This document shows positions 1 through 14,814 of a stretch of 64,000 bases of DNA, piece by piece (position 1 is the stretch's first letter; every line of letters begins with the position of its first letter). Under the pieces are notes generated by a model. The model had not been told where the DNA came from and did no database searches. It was given only the letters and a program-made list of their open reading frames with translations. The stretch covers positions 620,001 through 684,000 of the forward strand of contig MCGE01000011.1 of the NCBI GenBank assembly GCA_002105175.1, written 5' to 3'. The stretch is from Absidia repens (taxonomy: Eukaryota > Mucoromycota > Mucoromycetes > Mucorales > Cunninghamellaceae). Made by a program: the position numbers and the translations under genes.

Positions 1-1398
1 TGGTATTTCGGATGATCTCCTTAGGTAAATAATTAAAAAAAAGTGGATTAATGTGATATCTTCCCCCTCTGTTTTTTTTTTTCACTAAAGATCCAATAAT
101 CCCTCCCCTTAGAACAACCAAATTACAGTTATTATTACGGGCAACACCTACAATTATTGATCGACTACTGTGTATTTATGACTCTGGACGTATTGATATG
201 GAAACGTTTACAGGGGTCCTTTCCTACTTCCGCAGACGATTCTTGCGATTCGTGCTTGTCAATGGGGTGACTGACGTACTTTGTGATGAACTCCTTAGCC
301 GTAATGCATCAACAGCTCTGACATGCATGTCTCACTTGTTCCTCAATCAATCTCTTCCTGACACACTGATTGGATTATGTGGCAATGCAATACTTGGCTC
401 CTTACGAGCGTGGATGGAATGTCAGCGCCAATACCGTAAATTGCTAGTCAACAAAAACAGAAACAATATATCCGACATGCAACAGCAACATCAAATACCA
501 AATGAAGACGACAACCAAGCAAATTTCCTTGAACAATTCTTTATCAGCAAACTTGACTTAGATGAGGAACAGCACTTATCAGTTCCGGAAACGATCTCAA
601 GTGGGATTACTCGGCGCACATTGTTCGAAAAGGCCAGGGAAATGTTCCGGTATATTGTGAAAAGTGGACGGTCTATGTACATGAATGATGTGGACAAGGA
701 TGCGAAAACTCTGTGGGAACCGGTGGCCAACAGTAAACCTCCAAAGCAAGTTGTCACCCATTATTTAGATTTGATCATGTTTCAAGCCGCTTTGAAAATG
801 GGCGGTGCTCATTGGTTTATTGGAATGATTGTGGATGAAGTCCTAGAGGCTGGTAAAAGCGGCGGAGCCGTGCGTGCAGGTAAGAAATCATAATGTATAG
901 GGAAATTAACGAAATGAATAAATTATTCAACCATCATGTCTTTTTTTTTTCTTTGTAGCGGAACTTGGCTCTTGCTTGTTGACTACCCCATTAACTTGCA
1001 ACGCTCATGGTGACAGTGCATGCTTAGTGATGTTTCGATGCTTATTACAGGATGTAATTCCTTCATCCATCAATTACTGCTCTACCAGAAACACCTCCTT
1101 TTTCCAAGGTCAGACTCTTGGCGTTTTTACTAGCGATTGTCTTGTATTGATGTATCATAAAGCAGGCGATTTGGTTGATGAATTGGGTGAAAAGTTTTTT
1201 GAAGCCTTGGTGATTGATCGGGTGCGTGGTGGCGATGTGTCGTCTCTTCAAATGGTGCCTCAGTCAAGCGAGGATGGGACTAGATTTGCTCTTTGGAATG
1301 AAGAAGTCGTCGGTAGTCCTGTATGGCGTGGGTTTGTCAAGGGACTGATGAGCAATCCATTTATCAAGGAAATGTGGCCTGGTGCTTATGCCTCATGA
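1..1398 (+). CDS. Mediator complex subunit 5-like protein, 3' part
   Basis: The 5' end lies outside the window. Visible exons are 1-24, 113-879 and 959-1398, with introns 25-112 and 880-958 (GTAAG-type donors, TAG acceptors), and the frame is open across all three. About 410 residues are visible. The C-terminal region has a run of the type MGGAHWFIGMIVDEVLEAGK followed by an alanine/leucine-rich helical stretch ending in a conserved-looking LLQDVIP. This resembles the C-terminal part of fungal Med5/Nut1, a tail-module subunit of the RNA polymerase II Mediator. The family call rests on remembered pattern similarity, not an alignment; another large helical-repeat protein is possible. Cyclin C, also a Mediator-associated protein, is encoded at 37.7-38.9 kb. 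AATAAA-like sequence follows the TGA stop near 1475. Confidence 0.5.
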
Positions 1399-1689
1399 TA
1401 TAGCGATAGTTTTCCCTTTTTATTATTGAATTTTATTAGCTATTTGTTAGTTAGATAATTGTTGTTTATCTGCTCAATAAAAAAAAAAAAATTTCAACTG
1501 TCTCTTTACTTCATTGTTTGTCTCTTTCTTCCATGCTTCTTTTTTATGATACTATATGAACCCATGATGACGATATAAATAGGAAAACGGAATCATATTG
1601 TTATTATGCATTATTATGGGAAATATTGCTATTCTGATGCTATCTATATCAAGATATCGTTCTGAAGTCCAACAAGATACCACAAAAAC

Positions 1690-1935
1690 ATTTCAAAATC
1701 CGACCACGTGGATTTTTATTCAATTCCCTTGGCGCTCTCTTCCTTTTTTTCACATCTTTTTACCTTTAACATTGTAGCCTGGGTTACGATAATTATAGAT
1801 TAGTGTTAGGAATAGTTTAGAAGCGTTTTCAGCTCAGGGATTACAAGTTGTATTAGAAATCCCTTTCATTTTCGATTCAGGATCTGCAACAGCCATAGTC
1901 TGTATCTATATCTGAATAAAATATATGTCTCTTTT
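1690..1935 (+). repeat. Dispersed inverted-arm repeat, half-copy 1
   Basis: This half-copy starts at a CCACGTGG core near 1704, passes through a pyrimidine-rich tract and a block reading GTGTTAGGAATAGTTTAGAA, and ends with AATAAAATATATGTCTCTTT near 1930 before a poly-T run. The same ordered blocks occur at 9, 15.3, 23, 47, 48.8 and 61.6 kb. The spacer 1399-2381 otherwise holds only the Med5-like 3' UTR and AT-rich sequence with no convincing gene. Confidence 0.7.
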
Positions 1936-2381
1936 TTTTTTTTTTTTTTTTTTTCTACTACGAGGGAGGCGGTTCTATATGGCACTGGTCGACAAAGAGA
2001 TTAGAGGAAATCGAGTCTCCAGGAAAATGCTCTCATATGCATCTAACAAAAATTATATTCATCCAATAAAAAACTAACCAATTGTCTCTTTACACTCTCT
2101 GTCATGTGTCATATTTATATAGTATAAGGTCATATGCTCAAGAACATTTCTATCACTCTACAACTACCGTATTTACAACATCAATTTGATCATCTCCAAA
2201 TAAATTCACACTAATATCATATCCCATTATATCCCATCAGATCACAACTCCATCCCACCATACCATATGACAATCATCATCATAATCAAAAGCAGTAACA
2301 GAGAATAATGATACAAAAAGTCAAACATTTTATTCAAATAAAAAATATCAACAAGTTATCTAATAATAAAAACAAGCTAGG

Positions 2382-3528
2382 TCACATTTTTGATTTCCCC
2401 TTGATAGCCCAGTCTTTCCGAATTTTGTAAACAGATTCAGCATCCTGTGCCAAAGCACCAATATCAATGTCCTGGATAAGCATATCTTCGTAATAATGGT
2501 CACAGCGAGCAATAACGCCTTTGAAGGGTACCGTTATTTGGGTATGGCCTGCCAAAACGCCATAAACACCCGGAGGCACGGGGCCACCGCCGCCAGGATT
2601 GGCCGTTTCTTCTTGATGTGAGCGAGGTGAAGCAGCACCATTGACAAACACCATAGTGATTTGGTTTTCAAAAGCGCGGGCAGTGCACATGGCATCAATC
2701 AATTTCCGTTCGCTGTTGGGATCATAACCGAGCCCCACTTTGCCTGCATCCTCTAAAGTCCAAAAAGCCGGAGCCACAATCAAATCCGCTCCTTGATTCA
2801 ATGCCATTTCAGTAAAACAATCGTTGAATGCAATATCTACCCATCATAAATTATCATCCACACATCAAAAAAAAAAAAATCAAAAAAAATCGATCAGTCA
2901 AACGAATTGTATGCATCCAAGCTAATTTTCCATTTCCCTTGACTACTTACCCCAGCAAACACATAAGCCCAACTTGATACCAAAGCGATTCGTCACCGTT
3001 CCAAATCCAGAGCCTGGAGTAAATTTGATACGCTCAGGGTGCCATAAATGTACTTTTCGATAGGTCATCAACACTTTGCCGTCCTTGTCAACATAGCTGC
3101 AGCAGTTGTAGATTTTTCCATCCTTAGTATCCTTTTCCGCATAAGTACCTGTCACAATATCGAGCCCATATTTAGTTGCCAGGGAACTGAATCTTTCAAG
3201 CGGTTTCGTAAATATTGTTTTTGCTCCACAAAGAAAATACCTACATAAAAAATAAAATAAAAAAAATAAAATAAAAAAGGTATTCAAAGTTAGAATTGTT
3301 TTTAAATAAAAAACAAAAAAACAAAAAAAAAAAAAACAAAAAAAGAACAAGAAATAAATAAACATATTGCCAAAAACATAGCCTTGCCCATGTTCAAAGG
3401 ACTTACTCTGGGAATACCACAAGATCTACCTTTTCCTTGGCAGCTCTTTCCAAATAAGTTTCCGCCCGTTTCCAGTTGTTGTCCGTATTGGAGAAGTCGG
3501 TATAAAATTGGACAGCAGCAATACGCAT
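2382..3528 (-). CDS. Carbon-nitrogen hydrolase (nitrilase superfamily)
   Basis: Exons 3528-3407, 3240-2951 and 2836-2382 give 288 residues, a normal length for a single-domain nitrilase-fold enzyme. The Glu-Lys-Cys catalytic triad is visible: E41 in VVFPE, K103 in TYRKVHL and C136 in CVCWD. Members hydrolyse amide or nitrile carbon-nitrogen bonds through the Cys; the substrate cannot be told from sequence here. No signal peptide is evident, so a cytosolic enzyme is likely. Both introns have GTAAGT donors, and the exon joins fall exactly within conserved motifs (FPE/Y and CW/D), which supports the model. The start is the first ATG, directly followed by RIAAVQF, the usual beta-strand start of the fold. 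The gene converges on the Med5-like gene across a repeat-containing spacer. Confidence 0.93.
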
Positions 3529-3753
3529 AGTTTTGAATGTATTTGATGGGTATGTGGAAAAGAATGGGGTGTCAGGGGAAGGTGAAAAGGAAGAGTGTGA
3601 GAAAAAAAAAAGGGGGGGTAATATACAAAAATGTCGGTATTTCAAAAATAGTTGTTGGAGCTTTATTTCCCACAGCTGTCAGTGATCACCAATGCTACTA
3701 ATCTAATGTTTTAATCCTGTATACAATAATTCTTGTCCTTGCCGTTTGTGGTT

Positions 3754-5347
3754 TCATAGAGAATCTTGAGTTCCATCGGGTTCGGCAGCGGTAGTGATAG
3801 TGGCAGTGGCAGTGGTGGTTTCTGGTGAAGTGGAATCACCAATTAAACTTCTTAGCCGATCCATAACCAATTTGGATGAGTTTTCATTTTGTGCTTGTGC
3901 TTCTTGTTGGCCCTTTATTCCAGTTGATGTTGATGAAGATGCTGGCGGAATAGAAGATGTAGATGCTGTGGGTATTTCAGATGATGATAATGGTGTTACG
4001 GTGTCCAAATTGATTGTTGCAGTCGCAGTTGATGTTTTTTGTTGTTGCTGTTGTTGTTCGGTAGAGTCATTATTTATATTGGTAGAGGATGGTGATGAGG
4101 AGGATGGTAGAAACGCCGGTGGTCGTCCACTTTTGTTGCTTGCGCGCTGGTGTAAGGTATGCAAAACTGGCCACCGTCTTTCAAATTCAGCATGGCCAAC
4201 TCGATCTTCAGGGTCCAGTAGGTGTTGTATCCGGGAAAGTGATTCGAATATGGCGGTTGTCAGGTGCCTGGTTTGTTTTGCTTGGTTTTTGATGAGTTTT
4301 GCTAATATTAATATATATAATGATTGAGTCAAAAGAATTGTATCATTAAAACATTTTCATAAGTTGGCTTACCTTCATTCAACCGGTCAGACGCTATTTT
4401 TGATTGATTCAGGGCAGCTGAAATAGCTTGGGTTGCTTTAAGACTAAGATCATCTACATGCTTGCTTCGCTGAAGTAGCCTTTTCTAAAACAAAAATAAA
4501 AAAATAAAAATAAAAATAAAAGGTCGAATGAGTGATGACATTGTCGATAATAAAAAAATATGACCGTACCTGATTCATATTGATTCTTGCCATATTGCTA
4601 TTGATGTGAGATTGCAACGTCAGTAAGATATCCATCAATGGATCTGTTCTTGCTGTTGCATAAAAAAATAACCATATGTTAATATAATTTGGTTTTAAGA
4701 TCACGTCATAGGTTTCCTATTCATCTTCGTCCTTACCCGAGGCAATCGTATCCGTTCCATTTGTTTTGATTGATGACGGCCTGGAAACTGATGCTATTGA
4801 TTCCTTCCCCGACAAGACTTTCATCCCCGTTGTGCCCAAATCGAATAAGCTTTCCAATCCAAATGATGAGCGGTCATTCTCCTTTATCAAAGGTCGTACC
4901 TAATAAAAAAAAAAAAAAAAAACACATGAAATTGTAACATGAGATACTGGTAGTAAAATCAAGTTTTGGGAGGCATTAGCAGTATTACCGGTTCCAACTG
5001 CTGTAGTCTTGTCAAAATTGGGTCTTGATGGTCAGCACTTGCATTTGCGACATACACAATGCCCTAGTTCCAAAAAGTCAGTGTCAGTATGGACTTGCCA
5101 ATTTTAAACTTTTTGTTTTCATTACCTCTTCTTCATCGACTTGTTCGGAAGAAGTTCTAGATTGTTCCTGGTCATTTGTATTGGTGGAGTGCGAGTTTGA
5201 TAAAGTGCGTCGATGAGTATGCTGTTCCTTCGTTGCTCCATCTGATAGCAAATCGCGAGTTTTTGAATTGAAAGATTGCTCTTGGCCCTAGGAATAATAT
5301 AATTAGAATAAAATTGGCACAGAATCAAACGATAGAAAGCTTACCAT
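3754..5347 (-). CDS. BORCS5: BORC complex subunit 5 (myrlysin) homologue
   Basis: Seven exons (5347-5345, 5287-5126, 5063-4989, 4899-4737, 4652-4570, 4484-4373, 4301-3754) encode 381 residues in one frame. The protein begins M-G-Q-E-Q-S, like animal BORCS5, and Gly2 is a candidate N-myristoylation site. A GIVYVANAS block, a RLQQLEP block and a central helical region that would form coiled coil follow in the BORCS5 order. BORC sits on the lysosomal/vacuolar membrane and links Arl8 to kinesin-driven organelle movement; that role is taken from animals. The C-terminal half is longer than in animals and rich in Q, S and T (low complexity), so it is probably disordered. Oddity: the first coding exon is just the ATG, with an intron immediately after it (ATG|GTAAGC). 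The gene shares a 221-bp divergent spacer with THOC7. Confidence 0.82.
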
Positions 5348-5568
5348 ATTTTGTTTATAGAGTAGGAGAAGAGACGAAGTCAAAAGGAAACGAATACGTG
5401 CCGTTTCCAAAAAAAAAAAAAAAAAAAGTGAAATTGCACCACAAAATTCCCCTGGCGGGCTGACACTCGTGCTGAACGGAATTTAAAATCATTTTCTGGA
5501 TTTTTTATTTTTATTTTTTATTTTTTTTATTTCTTTACACCCGTTTTGAACCTATAAAAATATTGACG
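5348..5568. promoter_or_regulatory. Divergent BORCS5/THOC7 promoter region
   Basis: Only 221 bp separate the two start codons, so both promoters must lie here. The spacer contains a poly-A run near 5409-5427 and T-rich stretches near 5510-5535. A CCTATAAAAA sequence lies just upstream of the THOC7 ATG. This is inferred from gene arrangement; no specific factor site is claimed. Confidence 0.55.
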
Positions 5569-6885
<1,317 letters not shown>

Positions 6886-7236
6886 TAGTTAGTTGTGTAA
6901 ATATATTTAGTGATATTTTAGTTTAGAATCTGTGTGATGGTTGTGATTTTTCATTTTACGCTTTTATATAATAATAAAAATTTTGATTCCTTGATTTTTT
7001 ATGATGTCATATGAATCTGTTGTTTGTCTATTATATGATTGATGAATGATGTTTACTGTGCCGGAGCTGCTTATTTGGCATTTATATATGCATTCCTATC
7101 CTTCGTCCAACCATGGGGGAAGCCACTTTATTCAAATGCCGCCATTGTATTTTATGTGCGGGGTGTTTGTATTGATGGATGATTTTTTTTTTTTCTACTC
7201 TTCTGTCAATCTCGCACTCAATACTGAGCTTGTACA

Positions 7237-8306
7237 ATGAATGCTTTATTAAGATTTCGCTCTATCACACTTCCACGAAACGGTAACCCGAAACACCCTT
7301 ATCGAAAATATGAACAAAAAATTCACGCCTGACCACTTGTTTCTTTTCTTTTTCTTTTGCAAACCATCAACCTACCTTTTGCCGACCACTTATGAACGAA
7401 TGAATACACAAAATACCATATCAGTTGGGTCTGTTTTGACTTTTCGATATGCTAGCACAACGCCAATGGAAAAAAGATCTGTCCAGGCCGGAGCAAAGCA
7501 GTTGTTGAAAACCTTACAAGGACGCGACGTTGTGTTTTATCAAGCCCCACCCAATGTAGGACGCACTTTCTTCTTCATGTATTTATCTGCTGGAGTACAG
7601 CTATTATTCTGGGGTAATTTGGCAAGTTTGGCATACGTTACTTATAGTCAGCCTGAAAGGTAAGTGTTAGGTCTGGGATATTTATCATATTACTTAATTC
7701 TTCTATATATATATATGTATATAGTGCCGAAGAGGACGCACCCATGGTATTGGCACCTCAAGGTCAACGTGTAGCTGTTGCAGGTGGGCTGGTTATGGTT
7801 GGCTTAGGTGTAGCAGCTGCCATGTGTACTTATCCTTGGAGGTATGTACATATAAACCAAAACTACCAAAGTTAGGGCACGGGTATACTTAACCATTTTC
7901 TTTCAATATTTGGGCAGATACATCGACAAATTGGTTTTACTCAAAGGCGGCGAAAGAGTGCAACTCATCACTCATGCGAAATGGATCAAATCACATCAAG
8001 TAAAAACTTACCCTATCGAAAGACTCTATTGCAAACAAAAGGTGGCCACTGGTGTTGGTAAGGATCTATATAGATGGGCGAACCAAAGATAACAATATCA
8101 ACCAATACAACGCAGCATTACTGATCTTTTTATTATTGTTTTTATTTTCAGGGAGCTCTGGTACCGAACCACTCGGCACTACAACATCATCACACATTTT
8201 CCTGCGGGCAAAGGGCGAAAAAATGGGCTACATGCTGGACCGCAAAGGCAAATTCACTGACAGCAAAATCTTTGATGGTCTATGGTACAATCTCTCATCA
8301 AAATAG
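7237..8306 (+). CDS. TMEM223: TMEM223-like mitochondrial inner-membrane protein
   Basis: Exons 7237-7282, 7425-7659, 7725-7841, 7918-8057 and 8152-8306 encode 230 residues. The N-terminus (MNALLRFRSITLPR) is basic and free of acidic residues, as expected of a mitochondrial targeting sequence. Two hydrophobic segments follow: one after GRTFFFMYLSAGVQLLFWG and one around VAVAGGLVMVGLGVAAAMC. A C-terminal soluble block with HIFLRAKGEKMGYMLDRKGK then matches the TMEM223 pattern. In animals this protein associates with COX1 mRNA translation in cytochrome c oxidase assembly; a similar role here is inferred. Short introns of 65-142 nt have in-phase junctions throughout. The start was chosen because it provides the presequence; the in-frame ATGs further on would remove it. 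Confidence 0.82.
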
Positions 8307-8929
8307 TTTATGATTCCAGCATTAAAATTAGAATTAGATTAGAATTATATGCACTTGTCAATAGAAATGATTTTACCTCTACTTGTTTTTCCTTGTATCA
8401 ACGTTTTTGCTTTGAATTCAGGTGACTTCAGTTTTGGGGAGAAGGGGATTATTATAAAAAAAATAAAAAAGGGTTGGTTATATACAGTATGTTCAGTCTA
8501 GTAGGGTTTACGCTGGCGACACAGTCTAGGTTGATTAATGTGAAGGGTAGAGGAGGAATATGGCGACATTCCATATCAAGTGATTCTAGAACTGTCAACC
8601 AATCTGGGGAAAGTAGTCATAGATAAGCTAGAAAGCAGTGCAAAATGCTCTAAATGTAGGCTACTATCACAGCACGACCTAGATTTGTTATATGGATTGA
8701 TCGAGCAGGAATATGACTATATTTGATTGTAAATGATCTTTTAAGACTGACAGCTAGTTTCTGGGGAATAGGGAAGGAAATGGTCATAATGGGTAAATTA
8801 AACAGCCAATGTTTCGCAGTGCACTCTCAAAACAATTACAATAACAAAATTTCTCTCTGTATGAAGGGCCATAGTATGGTTAATAATGATACATATTTTA
8901 TTGAATTATATTGATAAATGCTGATACTA
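8307..8929. other. Spacer with no recognised gene
   Basis: AT-rich sequence downstream of TMEM223. Only short incidental open frames are present, with no splice-linked coding potential I could follow. Confidence 0.6.
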
Positions 8930-9560
8930 TGAATCGAGGGGGGAAGGGTTCATTTTAAATAGGGATGAATGGAAAGATCTACTGGCGGAAACATGAAGGA
9001 GAATAATGTTATATTTCAAAAATTTTCAACATAAGCTAAAGGGACATTTGTGAAATGAAAACTAATTAGTATATTGCTCAAGACATGAGATAAAGAGGCA
9101 TCTGTCATTGAAGCACAACAACGATCAACACTGATCAAATGGGGGGGAGAAGGATCTAGTCTACAAAAGATGAAAGAGACTAAGGGGACATTTTTCATTG
9201 AAATAAGTAAAAAGGTACATGTTTTATTCAAATGTAGATACAATCTTTAGGCAAACTAAGACTAAACTAAGCTAATGAAGGTTCCAAAAGGCCAACTAAT
9301 TCTGGATCCTAAATCCTGAATCCAAAATGAAAGAGTTTCCCCATCCATCTTGTAATCCCTGAGTTGAAAACGCTTCAAAACTAATCCTAACATTACTCTA
9401 AGTCCAAAATAAACCTATAGAAGTTGAATGGTGAAGAAAAAAAAAAAAACAAAAAAAAAATAAATGAAAAGAAAGAGAGACGAAAAAAATAAACAGCGTG
9501 AGTATAGACATAAATAAAAATCCACGTGGGCGGCGTATGAATTGTTTTTTTTTTGGATAG
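8930..9560 (-). repeat. Dispersed inverted-arm repeat, half-copy 2
   Basis: Read on the minus strand, the copy runs from a CCACGTGG core near 9521, through a poly-pyrimidine tract, the CTTCACCATTCAACTT block and CTAAGC/TAGCTTAG motifs, to a TTTTATTC end near 9215. It then continues outward through subrepeats containing TCAACACTGATC. The outer part (from about 8937) matches the outer part of the copies at 46.8 and 61.3 kb. The remaining spacer to 9927 is AT-rich and empty. Confidence 0.75.
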
Positions 9561-9927
9561 TGAGTTCTTTGTTAGAGCAGTAGAGTCATAAAAACAACAT
9601 ATTTTCAACGTAATTATATATATAACAAAAATTTCATAATCATTTCGAGCAGTAAAAAACAAAATACAAATAAATATATAAATTTTGAGTTAATTTTATT
9701 GATTCCAAGCCAGGGAAATAAAAAAAAAAAACTAAAATGTGTTTGATCATGATATCACAATGGATACATGGCTAATCCAATGACTCCATTCAATCATGTA
9801 CAAAGAAAGTAAAAGATAAGACTAAAAAAAACAAGGTAGATAAAAAAAAAATATGGAGGAGGGAGTGTAAACAAAAGTAAAAATATACCATCACTAATCA
9901 GCCATCCCAAAATAAATACAATCCAAC

Positions 9928-11921
9928 CTAGGCTTCCGATCCTTCGAAAGCTTTACTGACAACAGACTTGAGGCCATAAGAGGGATAGTATTGATGTAAT
10001 TCAGAGGCAAGTAACATGACCTTGGACATAGGCATGTATTGAGACGCTTCTTTTGCCGCTTCCACCATGGACATACTTTGACCTTCAGGGCCCACCCAGT
10101 TTTGGATTGATTTGAGTTCAGCAGGCGACACATTTTTGCCCATATAGGCGGCTACATTCTTGACATCGTCATTAGATAAGCTGGATCCAACCTAGTTGGT
10201 TGCAGATAAAGTCACCAAAAGTAATGAAATTGACAACAACAAAAAAATAAAAAATAAAAAATAACAAAAGAATAAAAAAAAGAATAAAAAAAAAGAATAA
10301 AAAAAAAAAATAAAAAAAAAAGAATAAAAAAAAAGAATAAAAAAAAAAAAAAAAAACAGATGAGTATGAAGTAAAAGAGAAGATCATTATAAATAAATAC
10401 TAATAAGCTTACCTGCTTAGCTAAAGAACGCAGTTGCGTCATAGGAATATAAGCTGAGGATCCAGAGGAAGAATCGACCAAGTCATTGTAAGAGTATGCC
10501 TTGCCGATATACGAAGCAGCCGCCTTGACCTGAGCAGGGTTGACATTGTTCGCCAAAAATGTGGCCGATTCTTTGACATCTTGTGCATTGAGAGAAGTGA
10601 CCAGAGTGGCAGCACCTTGTTGAATATCTTGAGGCTTGAAAGTTTTGGTGACAAAGTCTTGCACTGCCTTGGCATCGTTCATATCAAAGTTTTTGCTGAC
10701 ATAATTGGCCACATTTTTCAAATCACTGGCGAAAACATGCTTGGCGGCAAACGTAGCAGCATTGGAGATATAGGCCGGGGTGGTATTGTCATAGAGGTAG
10801 TTGGCAGCCGTCTTTGCATTGGCAGCAGTGACATGTTGGGATGCATATGAGGCAAGGCTACGTACATCGGTGGGATTGACGTTGGTGGCCAAGTAAGATC
10901 CAATTTGGTTGACATCATTCCTGTTCACGTTCTTGTAAGCATAATTGCCGAGCGCCTTGGCATCAGAGAGTTGGAAATTGGACTTGATCCATGAACCAAT
11001 ATTTTGAGCATCCTGGGAAGACAGGTTGGAGGAGGCGAACTTGGCGGCAGTCTTGACATCATCACCATTCACGTGCTTGGCGAGATAAGACACGCTGGAG
11101 CGAATATCGTTGGGGTCCACATTGGCTGCAAGGAAGGCACCTGCTGATCGCACATCATCCACATTGACATTTTTGGACAAATAAGAAGCAGCAGCATCCA
11201 CATCACCACGGTTGAAATTGGAGGTAGCATAGTTGGCAACAGCTTGGACGTCGGCCCGGGTCACCTGGGGAGCCAATTTGGAAACCATCGATCTAGCGCT
11301 GGCACCGTCCACATTGTTCACCACAAAAGAAGCGCCATTCTTCAAATCAGCGCCATCGAAGTTGTCAGTCAAATAGAGAGCCAGGGCCTTGGTATCTGCT
11401 CCATTGAAGTTCTTGCCAATATAATCACCTAATAAGCGAGCATTTTCAGGAGTCACCTTGTTGGCCAAATCAGCACCAATAGTTTTCAGCTTGCTTGTAG
11501 GTACATAGTTTGGAACCACAGCAGCGAAAGATTTCAGTTGTTGACCATTGACGGAAGAGCCCATATACTTGGCCAATGACTTGACATCACCTCCAGAGAG
11601 ACCAGAGATGGCGTTGGTACCCAGTGTTTCCAGATCACCAGCGGAAGCGTGTTGACCCAAATCTTTTGCCATAGATTGGAGGTCGGATTTGGTCAATGTC
11701 TTGCTTGCATCATCCAAAGAAACTGCATTACCGTTGTTCAATTGGGAAGTAAAAGCAGCAGGCAATGTTTTGAGTTCAGTAGGACTTAAGCTCGACTTGA
11801 GGCTTGACATGTTGATTTTGACGTCTGGGAGTTGGGCAATAGTAGGTTCAGACACAGGAGCAGGCTGGACAACACCAATGAGGAATAAAGCTGCAGTAAT
11901 AGACAATCCAGTGATACGCAT
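9928..11921 (-). CDS. Secreted protein made of about 32 gapless 16-residue repeats
   Basis: Two exons (11921-10413 and 10191-9928) encode 590 residues. Residues 1-21 look like a signal peptide (MRITGLSITAALFLIGVVQP), so the product is probably secreted or cell-surface. From about residue 75 to the C-terminus the sequence repeats every 16 residues with no insertion or deletion: unit starts at 75, 91, 107 and so on to 571. A typical unit is NVNPTDVRSLASYASQ. Position 1 is Asn/His, position 2 hydrophobic, position 6 usually Asp/Ala, position 8 often Lys/Arg, position 11 small and position 13 usually aromatic. The pattern suggests one capped short helix per unit stacked into a solenoid (inference). 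The intron falls within the unit at 491-506 without breaking the register. No Cys-rich, catalytic or membrane motif is visible. I do not recognise the family and assign no function. Confidence 0.88.
10192..10412 (-). other. A/T-only-like intron of the 16-residue repeat gene
   Basis: This 221-nt intron (GTAAGC donor, CTAG acceptor) is dominated on the plus strand by runs of A broken by single T or G. Read through, it would add a meaningless Phe-rich tail, so the spliced model is preferred. Confidence 0.85.
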
Positions 11922-12688
11922 AATAAAAAATAATAAAAAAATGAAATGGAATGGGTTGAAATATAAAATTCAAAAAAAAAATAAAGTAAGAGGAAGTGAA
12001 GAGAGAAAAGAAATATAAAAAAAAAAAGGATATTTTTATAAATGCCAAATTTAAAGTTCCGCATCAGTGCTTGGGGTCGTATGGAAATGCTGAAAGTCAT
12101 AATAAAATTAACATGAAATGGACTCATAAAATATAATTTACGTTTAGCGTATTTTTATTTTTTATCCGTTACCAGAGTCAATCAAGTAGTGCAAATAAGC
12201 TTTAATAAAGACAGGAACATCTCATGCCAAAATGAATGTGGGGTTAGTTTGTGTTACTCAGTTATCCCAGATCAGAAAAATCCCAACGAATTAATTCCTA
12301 TCACCCCAATTCAAAATTTATTAACAGATATTTTATCATACATACAAATCTTTTATCATTCATATTGTTAGTCGAGCAATAATAAAAAAAAAAAAAAAAT
12401 TCATATGAAAGTAATGTAAAACACGATATTACCATCGTCGTAAGACTGATCCATGCTGTACACTTTCTTTTCTAAAGTTGGATAATTTGTACATAAGCAC
12501 GATATCCCAGGATAATCCCACGAAATAATAAAATAACAATATGATATAATGAAGTAATATTGAAGTATTAAAGGCAGATAAAACGATGAATTTTTATTGT
12601 AATACATGATTAAACATCCAACACTATTCACAGGCATATTTCCAAACACTAATAACTATATACTAAATAACCCTAACTACCGGACGCA
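11922..12688. other. Spacer with no recognised gene
   Basis: It contains the promoter side of the repeat-protein gene and the 3' side of the alcohol dehydrogenase gene. It is AT-rich with a short poly-A run near 12384; no coding signal was found. Confidence 0.6.
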
Positions 12689-14617
<1,929 letters not shown>

Positions 14618-14814
14618 GGTTGATGTAGTAGATTTGTCAGGAAAAGAAAAGGTAAAAGCAAATGTCGAAAAATCCTGCCCCGTCAAAAAAAAAAAAAACC
14701 TTTAATAAATCCGAGCGGGATTTAAACACCAGCCGAGACATCGGGGTGAAATGGCATAAATCAAAATAAAAACATAAATGTCCAAAAAGAGAAACGATTG
14801 CGTGTTATCTCACT

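Noticed and set aside
3794..4327. 177-residue open frame on the plus strand
   Set aside because: It is antisense to the last exon of the BORCS5 gene and mirrors its Q/S/T-rich low-complexity sequence (Val/Asp/Cys runs).
10212..10412. Phe-rich C-terminal extension of the 16-residue repeat protein
   Set aside because: It is read-through of an A/T-rich intron; splicing restores the 16-residue register exactly.
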